This document shows positions 27,241 through 35,450 of a stretch of 64,000 nucleotides of DNA, piece by piece; the first letter of the stretch is position 1; each line of letters starts with the position of its first letter. Source of the DNA: Tessaracoccus massiliensis (GTDB lineage: Bacteria; Actinomycetota; Actinomycetes; Propionibacteriales; Propionibacteriaceae); NCBI RefSeq assembly GCF_000826065.2, contig NZ_LN623543.1, forward strand, positions 598,144 through 662,143. The letters run 5' to 3'. The translations under genes and the position numbers were made by a program. Below the pieces are notes generated by a model, which made no database searches, was not told the DNA's origin, and was given only the letters and a program-made list of their open reading frames with translations.

Positions 27241-29448
27241 TCAGGCCAGTTCGATCCAGCGCGATTCCATCGGCTTGAGCTCCAGCTCGACGGTGTGTGC
27301 CTCTCCCTCGGCGGCCAGGCCACCGATGCGGCCCGAGACCGTGGCGGAGGCCGCCTCAGTGCGGTTGTTCATCACGAAGGCCTTGCCCGCGTTGGGGAAC
27401 ACCGCGATCTCGACGCCCGGATCCGACGGGATCCACTGGGAGTCGAACTGGTCCTCGCGGCCGGCGGCCCAGTAGATCGCGCGGTGCAGGAGACGGGCGT
27501 TGTCGAAGCTGTAGGGCAGGCCCGCGACGTAGACCGCACGACCCTCCCCGGCCTCCTTCGCGGCGACGTCGACCGACTTCTCGGTGAGGCGCAGGATCTG
27601 CGTGTCGTCGTTCAGCGCAAAGATGTCGCCGGCGCCCTCACCGACGTCGACCTTGGCATCGTCGGCCAGATCTGCGGTGATGAAGTGCTGCGGCTTCTCC
27701 ACGGGGTAGCGGTCCGTCGACTGCGAGATGCCCAGTTCCTTGTCGACGCCGAAGACGTCGGACAGCTGGAAGAACGCGCCGTTGGCCAGCACCGCGGTGG
27801 GCTCACCCACGCCGATGAGGCCGCCGCCCTGGTGGACGAACTTGCGCAGCGCCACGGCGAGGTTCTCGTCGAGCCACTCCCTTCCGCCGGAGAAGGCGGT
27901 CTCGGCGGCACCCACGTTGAGGACGACGTCGAACTCGTCGAGCTTGCCCTCGCGGGCGTCGTCGAAGCTGATGAACTTCAGGTCGAACGGGAGGCCGGCG
28001 AGGGCCTCGATGACGCCGAGGTAGGAGTAGATCTGCTTGTACCAGAGCGCGTGGGCCACCATGTGAGTCATCCAGGTGCGCAGGCTGCCCCACGCGTTGA
28101 GGATGGCCACGCGGATGGGGGCGTTCTCCGGGCGCTGGCCCTGGCCCTCATCGTGGATGGAGCGGAACTCGTCGGCGATCTCCTCGATGCGTGCGATGAA
28201 CTCCGGGAACTTCATCGCCAGCGACAGGTAGCCGCCGTAGCCGATCCGGTCGAGGGGCTTGCGGGCGATGGCGCGGCGGGCCAGCAGCCAGGATTCGTTG
28301 GCCTCACCCAGCGGGTCGCCGCCCTCGCGGAACACATCCGGGAAGAAGTAGGGCAGGAAGCGGCCCTCGGTGAACTTCACGCCGGGGATGTCGGAGATCA
28401 TCCGGCAGGTGGCCGAGGAGCCCACGGAGCCGACGACGCCGTCGATGCCGGTGGAGGCGAACAGCTCGCCGTAGGGCTCGGTGCCCATCCAGTTGTCACC
28501 CAGGAACATGAGGGCTTCCTTGTCGAACTCGTGGACGATGTCGACCAGTTCCTTCACGCGCGAGCAGACGAACTTCGTCGTGAACTCGATCCAGTCCTTG
28601 AACACCGGCGACGGCACGCGGAAGGAGGAGTTGTAGTAGCCCTGATCGACGAAGTCCTCGGCGCGCAGCTTGTAGCCGTACTCCTTCTCGAAGGCCTCCA
28701 TGGCGATGGGGTTGACGGAGGTGGAGTAGCCGAACCAGTCGACGTACTTCTCCTTGCCGAGATCGTTGAACACCAGCGTGAAGTGGTAGAAGAACGTGGT
28801 GAAGCGCACGACGTTGACCTCGGGGCGCTCCTCGCACCACTTGCGCAGCGAGGACTTCATGAACTCCCAGGCGACGGGGTGGCGGGCGTCGTAGCCGATC
28901 TCGCGCACGCGGGTCTCGTCGTCCCACCAGTTGTTGGTGATGTAGTTGTACATCTGGGTGGAGTCCCACACCTGCCAGGCGAGGAAGCTGACCGTGTAGA
29001 CGTGGAACGGCGCGGGTTCGGTGATGGTCACGGTGACCTCGGCGCCTTCGCCCTCCACGGTCCAGCCGTCGACGGGGACGACTTCGCCGGTGGTGCGGTC
29101 GATGACCTCCCACCAACGCTGCACGTCGCCCTGATCCGGCTCAACCTGCAGCTTGTAGTAGCCCTTCATGATGTCGACGGCCAGCGGGCCTTCGGCCGGG
29201 GCCGCGACCCGCTCGCTCATCAGGTAGAAGCGGGGCCGAGCCTCGAGGTTGGCCGCAGCGAACTCCTGCTGGCCCCGGGCCGGGAAGTACGTCTCGTAGA
29301 CCTTAACCCCGAGTTGGGGGGTGATCTCGGGCAGCCATGTGCCGTCGGAGTTGCGCACGGCATCGGCGCCCAGGCGGGCGAGGATGCCCGGTAGCTGGTC
29401 GTCCATGCCCTGTTCGATGGGGAGGGTCACGCGGCCCTTGGCGTTCAT
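27241..29448 (-). CDS. gnpA: 1,3-beta-galactosyl-N-acetylhexosamine phosphorylase (GH112)
   Basis: A 735-aa cytoplasmic phosphorylase of family GH112. It splits galacto-N-biose or lacto-N-biose with phosphate into galactose 1-phosphate and N-acetylhexosamine, the entry to mucin and milk-glycan use. The N-terminal catalytic barrel contains LGDNWMGTEPYG with the likely catalytic acid Asp 318. FGYSTSVNPIAMEAF and SSATCRMISDIPGVKFTEGR are typical, followed by a Rossmann-like domain (VVLNVGAAETAFSGG) and a beta-rich C-terminus. The ATG at 29448 has AAGGAC upstream. No sugar ABC transporter, NahK or GalT gene flanks it. It is 110 nt downstream of the rhodanese gene on the same strand. Potential operators lie at 29514-29540. 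Confidence 0.93.
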   Translation of the reverse strand: MNAKGRVTLPIEQGMDDQLPGILARLGADAVRNSDGTWLPEITPQLGVKVYETYFPARGQQEFAAANLEARPRFYLMSERVAAPAEGPLAVDIMKGYYKLQVEPDQGDVQRWWEVIDRTTGEVVPVDGWTVEGEGAEVTVTITEPAPFHVYTVSFLAWQVWDSTQMYNYITNNWWDDETRVREIGYDARHPVAWEFMKSSLRKWCEERPEVNVVRFTTFFYHFTLVFNDLGKEKYVDWFGYSTSVNPIAMEAFEKEYGYKLRAEDFVDQGYYNSSFRVPSPVFKDWIEFTTKFVCSRVKELVDIVHEFDKEALMFLGDNWMGTEPYGELFASTGIDGVVGSVGSSATCRMISDIPGVKFTEGRFLPYFFPDVFREGGDPLGEANESWLLARRAIARKPLDRIGYGGYLSLAMKFPEFIARIEEIADEFRSIHDEGQGQRPENAPIRVAILNAWGSLRTWMTHMVAHALWYKQIYSYLGVIEALAGLPFDLKFISFDDAREGKLDEFDVVLNVGAAETAFSGGREWLDENLAVALRKFVHQGGGLIGVGEPTAVLANGAFFQLSDVFGVDKELGISQSTDRYPVEKPQHFITADLADDAKVDVGEGAGDIFALNDDTQILRLTEKSVDVAAKEAGEGRAVYVAGLPYSFDNARLLHRAIYWAAGREDQFDSQWIPSDPGVEIAVFPNAGKAFVMNNRTEAASATVSGRIGGLAAEGEAHTVELELKPMESRWIELA

Positions 29449-29513
29449 GCAATGTCCTTCGCGGAGATGAGGGTGAACCAGATGCGGCACCGATTTTCGC
29501 AGCAGGGTGAGCG

Positions 29514-29533
29514 TTTTGCACGTAGTGCGCACA
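29514..29533 (-). promoter_or_regulatory. Possible gnpA operator (TGCGC-N5-GTGCA)
   Basis: On the gnpA coding strand, TGTGCGCACTACGTGCAAAA contains TGCGC-ACTAC-GTGCA. It resembles TGTGC-GTAAT-GTGCA upstream of the DeoR gene (48181-48195). Both sites are flanked by GTGAGC/GCTCAC elements. Function is inferred only from this similarity. Confidence 0.35.
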
Positions 29534-29558
29534 GTGAATCGCTCACTTCGCTCACCGG

Positions 29559-30356
29559 TCAGTCGCCGGTGGAGATCGGCCTGTCCGTCCCACTGTACTG
29601 AGACCAGGATCCCGGATAGAGCCTCCCCTGCCCGAGGCCGGCGCGCTCCATCGCGATGAGGTTGTGACAGGCGGTGATGCCCGAGCCGCAGTAGGAGATC
29701 ACCTCTCGCGCATCGTCGATGCCGGAGAAACGCTCACGCAGTTGGGCCGGGCTCAGGAAGCGCCCGGTCGCGTCCAGGTTCCCGGCCAGAGGGAAGTTGC
29801 GCGCGCCGGGGATGTGGCCGGCCCTGGCGTCGAGCGGCTCGGACTCGCCGCGGAAGCGCTCCCCTGCTCGCGCGTCGAGCACGGTCTCACCTGCTGCGGC
29901 CTCGTCGATCGTGGCCAGCGCCTCAGTCGGCCACGGCTGCACGGTGAAGGTGGCCCGCGTCGCGACGGGCGCCTCGGTGCTGAGGTCGTCGTCGTAGGCC
30001 TGGAGCCCGCCGTCCAAGAGCGCGGCGTCGCGGCCGAGCATGCGCAGCAACCACACGAGCCTGGCCGCCATCGCTCCCCCGGCGTCGTCGTATGCCACCA
30101 CGGTGGTGTCGTCTCCGATGCCGACGGCGCCGAGGCCATCGGCGAAGCGCTGCGGGTCCGGCAGGGGGTGTCGGCCCCGATCGGCGGTTGGCGGGTCGGC
30201 CAGGACGTCGTCGATGGCGACGAAGACTGCACCGGGTAGATGCCCCGCGGCGTAGGCTTCAGCGCCGGAGCGCCCGTCGAGATAGTGGCGTACGTCCGCG
30301 AGCACCGCGTCGGGATGGCTCTTGAGCCAGTCGATGTCTACTACTGGAGGGATCAC
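29559..30356 (-). CDS. Thiosulfate/3-mercaptopyruvate sulfurtransferase (two rhodanese domains)
   Basis: A 265-aa SseA-like enzyme. The N-terminal inactive rhodanese domain (residues 1-125) and the C-terminal active one (about 145-265) are both complete. The catalytic Cys is C223 in the loop CGSGITA, which resembles the CGSGVTA of 3-mercaptopyruvate sulfurtransferases. It moves sulfane sulfur to cyanide or thiols. The GTG at 30356 overlaps the stop of the LuxR-type regulator gene as GTGA, so the pair is translationally coupled. This is an unusual association, and the regulator may respond to a related stress. Confidence 0.9.
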   Translation of the reverse strand: MIPPVVDIDWLKSHPDAVLADVRHYLDGRSGAEAYAAGHLPGAVFVAIDDVLADPPTADRGRHPLPDPQRFADGLGAVGIGDDTTVVAYDDAGGAMAARLVWLLRMLGRDAALLDGGLQAYDDDLSTEAPVATRATFTVQPWPTEALATIDEAAAGETVLDARAGERFRGESEPLDARAGHIPGARNFPLAGNLDATGRFLSPAQLRERFSGIDDAREVISYCGSGITACHNLIAMERAGLGQGRLYPGSWSQYSGTDRPISTGD

Positions 30357-31018
30357 GCCTGCAGCGTAACGCCGAAGTCCGGCAGCATGCCGTTCTCCAG
30401 CCCCCACCGCACCGCCTGCGAGCGCCGCTCGACGCCGATCTTTCGGTAGGCGGAGCGAATGTAGGACTTGACCGAGTTGATGCTCAGGTAGCTGCGGGCA
30501 GCGATGTCCTGATTGGTGAGCCCCTTGGTGATCAGTACCAGCACTTCGGATTCGCGGGCCGTCAGGCCGAAGCCGGCGCCGGGCCACGTCAACTCCTCGG
30601 GCGTCGTCAGAGTGTGCCCCTCGCGCTGCGCACTCGGCTCCGAGATCACCACCTCGCCGCGCGCGACAGCCTCGAGCGACTCCACCAGTTGCGCCGCGGA
30701 CAGCGACTTGTCCAGGAATCCGACGAAACCCTTCGCGATCATCTGGGCGGCGAGATCGGGGTGCATGCCCCAGGTGTAGATGACCACCCGCCCGGTGTTG
30801 GGGCAGGCGATGAGCCGCGAGAGGTCCTGATCGGTCACCTCGGGCTGGATGAAGGAATCGAACAGCGTGACGTCCACGGGACGGCTGACCTCCCCCCGCG
30901 GGCCCATGTCTACCCACTCGAGGCGCTCATGGTAGGGCTCGAGCATGCTGCGGAGGCCATGGGTGACGACCTCGCGGTCATTGAGCAGAGCGATGCGGGT
31001 GCGTCGTTGACGGGTCAC
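30353..31018 (-). CDS. LuxR/NarL-family response regulator
   Basis: A 221-aa protein. A receiver-like domain (residues 1-125) has the phospho-acceptor Asp in VTLFDSFIQPE, the Thr in VVIYTWG and the Lys in GFLDKSLSA. Only one acidic residue (LLND) stands where most receivers have two. The C-terminal GerE-type helix-turn-helix (about 150-210) contains GLTARESEVLVLITKGLTN and YLSINSVKSYIRSAYRKIGV. The GTG at 31018 has TATGGT exactly 6 nt before it, consistent with a leaderless mRNA. No sensor kinase is adjacent, so it is an orphan regulator. It is coupled to the sulfurtransferase gene. Confidence 0.87.
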   Translation of the reverse strand: MTRQRRTRIALLNDREVVTHGLRSMLEPYHERLEWVDMGPRGEVSRPVDVTLFDSFIQPEVTDQDLSRLIACPNTGRVVIYTWGMHPDLAAQMIAKGFVGFLDKSLSAAQLVESLEAVARGEVVISEPSAQREGHTLTTPEELTWPGAGFGLTARESEVLVLITKGLTNQDIAARSYLSINSVKSYIRSAYRKIGVERRSQAVRWGLENGMLPDFGVTLQA

Positions 31019-31097
31019 GCGGTCACCATATACGCAGGGGGCAGCCTCATGGACGCAACCGCTCCAAATGAGCACTGGTACGCGCTTATCCCCACCC

Positions 31098-31352
31098 CTA
31101 CGGGTGGAGCGCTGGCGGCTTCCAGCGCCTCCCGCGACTCCACCATGCCGTCCACCCGATGACGCCGGCCACGTACACGCCCAGCGCAACCCAGAAGACC
31201 CAGCCGAAGGCCTCACCCCGCACCGCGATGCGGCCCATCTCTCTCCCCGGCCACGTCACCTCACCCGAGACACCGACGTGGCCGGGGACACGTTCAGGCA
31301 GCGTGAACGCCTGGTAGACCATCAGCACCGCGTAGCCCGCGGTGGACGCCAA
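31098..31352 (-). CDS. Small membrane protein, DUF1648-like
   Basis: An 84-aa ORF with TTG (31352) or ATG (31322) as possible starts. It has a hydrophobic N-terminus, then TLPERVPGHVGVSGE, which resembles the DUF1648 motif (Pro-x2-Val-Pro-x-His-x3-Ser/Gly), and a second helix VFWVALGVYVAGVIGWTAWW ending in a basic tail. It lies directly downstream of the nrdJ terminator, with no good ribosome-binding site. It is probably a real but weakly translated gene; the start is uncertain. Confidence 0.5.
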   Translation of the reverse strand: MASTAGYAVLMVYQAFTLPERVPGHVGVSGEVTWPGREMGRIAVRGEAFGWVFWVALGVYVAGVIGWTAWWSRGRRWKPPALHP

Positions 31353-31355
31353 GAG

Positions 31356-31390
31356 GGCAGCCCGCCGGCCGAGAGGCCGGGCGGGCTGCC
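31356..31390 (-). terminator. Terminator after nrdJ
   Basis: GGCAGCCCGCCGGCC pairs with GGCCGGGCGGGCTGCC (one bulged G) around a GAGA loop, 30 nt past the nrdJ stop. The stem is followed by CTCTTGG on the minus strand, so the U-tract is poor. Confidence 0.7.
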
Positions 31391-31420
31391 CTGGGACTGA
31401 TCCTGCATCAGTGACGCAGA

Positions 31421-34252
31421 TCAGCTGCAGCCGCTGGTGGAGCCGCAGCCCTCGCAGACGTAGCAGCTACCGGAGGGGCGCATCTTCGTGCCGCAGGTCA
31501 TGCACAGCGGCGCGTCGACCGCGGCCACACCCATGGCCTCCATCAACTCCGCGGTGGTGTGCGCGTCGATGAGGGAAGGCTGACGGGCACCGTCGACGTT
31601 GAAGTCGTCGTACTCGTCGTTGCGCAACTGCTCGGCCTCCGGCATGCTCGCCTCGTCCTCCTCGGAGAGGTAGCTGCCGGTCTCGACGTAGCGCGCACGC
31701 TCCGAGGCGGTGTAGATGCCCAGCTCGGCACGGTCGTCGAACGTGAGGTAGTCCAGCGCCAGGCGGCGGAAGATGTAGTCCATGAAGGACTGCGCGATCC
31801 GGATGTCCGGGTCATCGGTCATGCCTGCGGGCTCGAACTTCAGGTTGGTGAACTTCTGCACGAAGCTCTCCAGCGGAACGCCGTACTGCAGGCCGATCGA
31901 CACGGCGATCGAGAAGGCGTCCATCACGCCGGAGAGGGTGGAGCCCTGCTTGCCGAGCTTGAGGAACACCTCGCCGAGGCGGCCGTCCTCGTAGGCGCCC
32001 GAGGTCATGTAGCCCTCGGCACCGCTGACGGAGAAGCTCGTGGTGCGGGATGCGCGGGACTTGGGCAGGCGCGCACGCTTCGGGCGGTACTCGATACGCA
32101 CCTCGGGCTCCGGCTGGGCCTTGACCGTGGTCTTGGCCTCCTTGCCGTCGGAGAGCGGCTGGCCCACCTTGCAGTTGTCGCGGTAGACGGCCAGCGCCTT
32201 GAGGCCGAGCTTCCAGCCCTGCAGGTAGACGTCTGCGATCTCCTCGACCGTGGCGGTCTCCGGCAGGTTGACCGTCTTCGAGATGGCGCCGGAGAGGAAC
32301 GGCTGCACGGCGGCCATCATGCGCACGTGGCCCATCGGCTTGATGGCGCGGGTGCCCATCGCGGTGTCGAAGACCTCGTAGTGCTCCGCGGCGAGGCCGG
32401 GGGCCCCGATGACGTGGCCGTTGGAGCCGATGAACTCGACGATGGCGTCGATGTCCTCCGAGTTGTAGCCGAGCCGCTTGAGCGCGCGGGGGATGGTCTG
32501 GTTGACGATCTGCATGGAGCCGCCGCCGACGAGCTTCTTGAACTTGACCAGCGAGAAGTCCGGCTCCACACCGGTGGTGTCACAGTCCATCATGAAGCCG
32601 ATGGTGCCGGTGGGCGCGAGCACGGAGGCCTGCGCGTTACGGAAGCCGTTCTTGGCGCCGAGCGTGACCACACGGTCCCATTCGCGGGTGGCGACGGTGT
32701 GAAGGTTACGGTCATCGGCGAGCACGCGCAGGTCGTCGTTGGCGGCCTGGTGCTTGCGCATGACGCGCTGGTGGGCCTCCTCGTTGGCGGCGTAGCCGTT
32801 GTACGGGCCGACAATGGCGGCCAGCTCAGCGGAGCGGCGGTAGGAGGCACCGGTCATGATCGACGTGATGGCTGCAGCGGTGGAGCGGCCGCCGTCGGTG
32901 TCGTAGCCCTTACCCATGGCCATCAGCAGCGCGCCGAGGTTGGCGTAGCCGATGCCCAACTGGCGGAAGTTGCGGGTGGTCTCACCGATGGACTCGGTGG
33001 GGAAATCTGCGAAGCAGATCGAGATGTCCATGGCGGTGATGATCAGTTCGACGGCCTTGACGAAGGTCTCGGCGTCGAAGGAGCCGTCCGCCTTGAGGAA
33101 CTTCAGGAGGTTCAGCGAGGCCAGGTTGCACGACGAGTTGTCGAGGCTCATGTACTCCGAGCACGGGTTGGAGGCCGTGATGGGGCCGGTCTCGGGGTTG
33201 GTGTGCCAGTCGTTGATGGTGTCGTTGTACTGGATGCCGGGATCCGCGCATTCCCAGGCGGCCTGCGAGATCTTGCGGAACAGTTCCTTGGCGTCGACCT
33301 CCTCGATGACGGAGCCGTCACCGCGGGCGCGCAGGCCGAAGGTGTCCCCGTTCTCGACGGCGGTCATGAACTCGTCGCTGACGCGCACCGAGTTGTTGGC
33401 GTTCTGGTACTGGACCGAGGTGATGTCCTTGCCGCCGAGGTCCATGTCGAAGCCGGCGTCACGCAGGGCGCGGATCTTGTCCTCTTCGCGGGCCTTGGTC
33501 TCGACGAACTCCACGATGTCCGGGTGATCCACGTCGAGGACGACCATCTTGGCCGCCCGGCGCGTGGCGCCGCCCGATTTGATGGTGCCCGCCGAGGCGT
33601 CAGCGCCACGCATGAAGGACACGGGTCCTGACGCGGTGCCGCCGGAGCTCAGCAGTTCCTTGGAGGATCGGATCCGCGACAGGTTGAGGCCCGCGCCGGA
33701 GCCGCCCTTGAAGATGAAGCCCTCTTCCTTGTACCAGTTCAGGATGGAATCCATCGAGTCGTCGACCGAGAGGATGAAGCAGGCGCTGACCTGCTGCGGC
33801 GAAGGGGTGCCGACGTTGAACCACACGGGCGAGTTGAAGGAGAAGTACTGGTTCAGCAGCATCCACGTGAGCTCATGCTCGAAGATCTCCGCATCCTCGT
33901 CCGTGGCGAAGTAGCCGTAGTCCTTGCCTGCGGCGACATAGCGCCCCACCACTCGGTCGATCAGGGTGCGCAGCGAGTCCTCACGCGCGTCTGTGCCGAC
34001 CGCACCACGGAAGTACTTGGTGGTCACGATGGTGGAGGCGTTGACGCTCCACGACGAGGGGAACTCCACGCCGTGCTGCTCGAAGACGGTCTCGCCGGTC
34101 TTCCAGTTGGTCTGCACCACGTCACGACGATCCCACTCCACCTCGTCGTACGGGTGCACGCCCTTCTTGGTGAAGATGCGCTCGATGACGAGGCCCTTGG
34201 GTGCTGAATCTGCTGACTTGCGGCGGGTGGCGCGCGCTGCGGTCGCGGTCAT
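31421..34252 (-). CDS. nrdJ: Vitamin B12-dependent (class II) ribonucleoside-diphosphate reductase
   Basis: A 943-aa adenosylcobalamin-dependent reductase that makes deoxyribonucleotides with or without oxygen. Signatures include VSACFILSVDDSMDSIL, GGSGAGLNLSRIRSS, ASNPCSEYMSLDNSSCNLAS (active-site cysteines), APTGTIGFMMDCDTTGVEPD and the C-terminal zinc/redox cysteines CMTCGTKMRPSG and GCGSTSGCS. The start MTATAARATRRKSADSAPKG is at 34252 with GAGGG 12 nt upstream. It is 64 nt downstream of nrdR and shares its promoter, with tandem NrdR boxes at 34899-34946. No B12 riboswitch is present in the short spacer. No class I reductase gene is in this window. Confidence 0.97.
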   Translation of the reverse strand: MTATAARATRRKSADSAPKGLVIERIFTKKGVHPYDEVEWDRRDVVQTNWKTGETVFEQHGVEFPSSWSVNASTIVTTKYFRGAVGTDAREDSLRTLIDRVVGRYVAAGKDYGYFATDEDAEIFEHELTWMLLNQYFSFNSPVWFNVGTPSPQQVSACFILSVDDSMDSILNWYKEEGFIFKGGSGAGLNLSRIRSSKELLSSGGTASGPVSFMRGADASAGTIKSGGATRRAAKMVVLDVDHPDIVEFVETKAREEDKIRALRDAGFDMDLGGKDITSVQYQNANNSVRVSDEFMTAVENGDTFGLRARGDGSVIEEVDAKELFRKISQAAWECADPGIQYNDTINDWHTNPETGPITASNPCSEYMSLDNSSCNLASLNLLKFLKADGSFDAETFVKAVELIITAMDISICFADFPTESIGETTRNFRQLGIGYANLGALLMAMGKGYDTDGGRSTAAAITSIMTGASYRRSAELAAIVGPYNGYAANEEAHQRVMRKHQAANDDLRVLADDRNLHTVATREWDRVVTLGAKNGFRNAQASVLAPTGTIGFMMDCDTTGVEPDFSLVKFKKLVGGGSMQIVNQTIPRALKRLGYNSEDIDAIVEFIGSNGHVIGAPGLAAEHYEVFDTAMGTRAIKPMGHVRMMAAVQPFLSGAISKTVNLPETATVEEIADVYLQGWKLGLKALAVYRDNCKVGQPLSDGKEAKTTVKAQPEPEVRIEYRPKRARLPKSRASRTTSFSVSGAEGYMTSGAYEDGRLGEVFLKLGKQGSTLSGVMDAFSIAVSIGLQYGVPLESFVQKFTNLKFEPAGMTDDPDIRIAQSFMDYIFRRLALDYLTFDDRAELGIYTASERARYVETGSYLSEEDEASMPEAEQLRNDEYDDFNVDGARQPSLIDAHTTAELMEAMGVAAVDAPLCMTCGTKMRPSGSCYVCEGCGSTSGCS

Positions 34253-34316
34253 GGTCAAAATCCCTCTGATCTGGTGGTGGGTGTGCTGCTGAACTGAAAA
34301 TGTGGAACTGGAGCTG

Positions 34317-34835
34317 TTAGCTGAGGAGCGGCTCTTGGGCAGTGAGGCGTTCGAACGCGGCTGCGCCGTCGTCGGCCGGCTGCTTGGCGGTCGCGCTGAG
34401 CCGCAGCGCATCGATCTCCCGTTGGAAATCGTCGACCGATTCGTAGTTCTTGTAGACGCTGGCGAAGCGGAGGTACGCGACGGAATCGAGTTCCTCCAGC
34501 GGGCCGAGGATGGCCACGCCGATCTGCTCGGCCGAGATCTCCGCCTGGCCGGAGGCCCGGAGGGACTCCTCCACCCGCTGCGCGAGCGCGGCGAGCTGCG
34601 CCTGGGTGACGGGGCGCCCCTTGCAGGCCTTGGACACCCCGCGCATCACCTTGTCCCTGCTGAAGGACTCGACGACACCGGAGCGCTTCACGACGGTGAG
34701 GATGATCTGTTCAATGGTGGTGAACTTGCGCTCGCACATGGGGCACAGGCGACGACGCCGGATGGCGGAGCCGTCTTCAGCCGCGCGTGAATCCGACACC
34801 TTGGTGTCACAGTGGCGGCAGAACGGGCAGTGCAC
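34317..34835 (-). CDS. nrdR: Transcriptional repressor NrdR
   Basis: A 172-aa repressor of ribonucleotide reductase genes. The zinc ribbon uses C3, C6, C31 and C34 ([17 protein letters not shown]), and an ATP-cone domain follows (about residues 46-136, [40 protein letters not shown]). The ribbon has an additional Cys at position 9 (RHCDTK) where many homologues have Pro. NrdR binds DNA when loaded with dATP. It is first in nrdR-nrdJ and likely represses its own operon through the boxes just upstream. Confidence 0.96.
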   Translation of the reverse strand: MHCPFCRHCDTKVSDSRAAEDGSAIRRRRLCPMCERKFTTIEQIILTVVKRSGVVESFSRDKVMRGVSKACKGRPVTQAQLAALAQRVEESLRASGQAEISAEQIGVAILGPLEELDSVAYLRFASVYKNYESVDDFQREIDALRLSATAKQPADDGAAAFERLTAQEPLLS

Positions 34836-34898
34836 TTTCGCGGGCCTTTCTCAGTGCGGTGAAGCGGGTGACCAACAGTGCCACACCAGAGGCAGAAA

Positions 34899-34914
34899 CC
34901 ACAACTTGTAGTGA
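34899..34914 (-). promoter_or_regulatory. NrdR box, proximal
   Basis: The coding strand reads TCACTACAAGTTGTGG, 10 of 16 matches to the palindromic NrdR consensus ACACTATATATAGTGT. It starts 32 bp from the distal box, the three-turn spacing typical of NrdR pairs. Confidence 0.6.
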
Positions 34915-34930
34915 AATGCCGACGGTGTAA

Positions 34931-34946
34931 CCACTAGATGTAGCGT
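34931..34946 (-). promoter_or_regulatory. NrdR box, distal
   Basis: The coding strand reads ACGCTACATCTAGTGG, 12 of 16 matches to the NrdR consensus. It lies just downstream of the nrdR -10 box, where bound repressor would block initiation. Confidence 0.7.
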
Positions 34947-34947
34947 C

Positions 34948-34976
34948 ACACTATGCCCGGGCGCCCTAGAAGGCAA
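34948..34976 (-). promoter_or_regulatory. Sigma-A type promoter of nrdR-nrdJ
   Basis: On the minus strand, TTGCCT (-35), a 17-bp spacer and TAGTGT (-10). The predicted start of transcription overlaps the distal NrdR box. Confidence 0.75.
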
Positions 34977-35029
34977 GAGACACGCCGAATCACATCCGCG
35001 CGTCGTATGCCACCTCTGCCAGCGGCCGC

Positions 35030-35368
35030 TCAGGGGTGCGTGACGTGCGCCCAGGCCGGGTCCCCGGCCACATAGCCGAGGGAGGGATCCGGCGAAACGG
35101 CACCATCCACCAACTGCGCGGCCGACACCGCGCCACCCACCACGGCGAGGACGGCGACCACCGCCACCTTGGCCGCGAGCCAGGGCGTGCGGGGCTCGGG
35201 GCTGACGACGCTGCACGACGCGACCGGAGCCACACGGCCCGGGCGTGCGGGGCGCGACGGGCGCGCCTGCGGTAGCTGAAGTTCTGGACGTGCCGCCGGG
35301 GACGCGGTGACGACGCGCCGGCGCGGGGTGCCGACGACCTGGTAGCGAACTGCGCTCAACGTGGTCAT
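35030..35368 (-). CDS. SOS-regulated small membrane protein divergent from lexA (possible division inhibitor)
   Basis: A 112-aa protein: a basic, Pro-rich cytoplasmic N-terminus (about 75 aa, RPARPGRVAPVA), one transmembrane helix (about residues 66-88, VAVVAVLAVVGGAVSAAQLV) and a 24-aa external tail ending GYVAGDPAWAHVTHP. In Actinobacteria the gene divergent from lexA often encodes an SOS-induced cell-division suppressor (DivS in Corynebacterium, the LysM protein Rv2719c/ChiZ in Mycobacterium). This one has the same position and topology but only a LysM-like stub (VAGDPAW, compare VxxGDTLW). Its promoter carries two LexA boxes, so strong SOS control is expected. The start ATG at 35368 follows AGAGG. 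Confidence 0.72.
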   Translation of the reverse strand: MTTLSAVRYQVVGTPRRRVVTASPAARPELQLPQARPSRPARPGRVAPVASCSVVSPEPRTPWLAAKVAVVAVLAVVGGAVSAAQLVDGAVSPDPSLGYVAGDPAWAHVTHP

Positions 35369-35388
35369 GAGGTGACCTCTTTCATCCC

Positions 35389-35404
35389 TAGAACATCTGT
35401 TCGA
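35389..35404. promoter_or_regulatory. LexA (SOS) box 1
   Basis: TAGAACATCTGTTCGA matches the actinobacterial LexA palindrome TCGAAC-N4-GTTCGA at all but one of its defined positions. It sits at the predicted transcription start of the minus-strand SOS gene. Confidence 0.85.
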
Positions 35405-35409
35405 TTGAC

Positions 35410-35438
35410 ACCATAATCCATTTTTCGGCGTCAATCAA
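35410..35438 (-). promoter_or_regulatory. Promoter of the SOS membrane gene
   Basis: On the minus strand, TTGATT (-35), 17-bp spacer, TATGGT (-10). LexA box 2 overlaps the -35 and LexA box 1 covers the start region, a double-operator layout. Confidence 0.7.
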
Positions 35439-35450
35439 ACATCCGTTCGA
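35435..35450. promoter_or_regulatory. LexA (SOS) box 2
   Basis: TCAAACATCCGTTCGA differs from TCGAAC-N4-GTTCGA at one position. It overlaps the -35 of the minus-strand SOS gene promoter. Confidence 0.82.

Noticed and set aside
27238-29394. A 718-codon plus-strand ORF opposite gnpA
   Set aside because: Shadow of the gnpA codons on the other strand; no start signal or motif.
34253-34316. Possible B12 riboswitch before nrdJ
   Set aside because: The nrdR-nrdJ spacer is only 64 nt and lacks the conserved B12 box; too short for the element.
34851-35216. 121-codon minus-strand ORF over the nrdR promoter
   Set aside because: It overlaps the SOS gene in another frame and contains the NrdR boxes; Gly/Arg-rich composition looks like a shadow.
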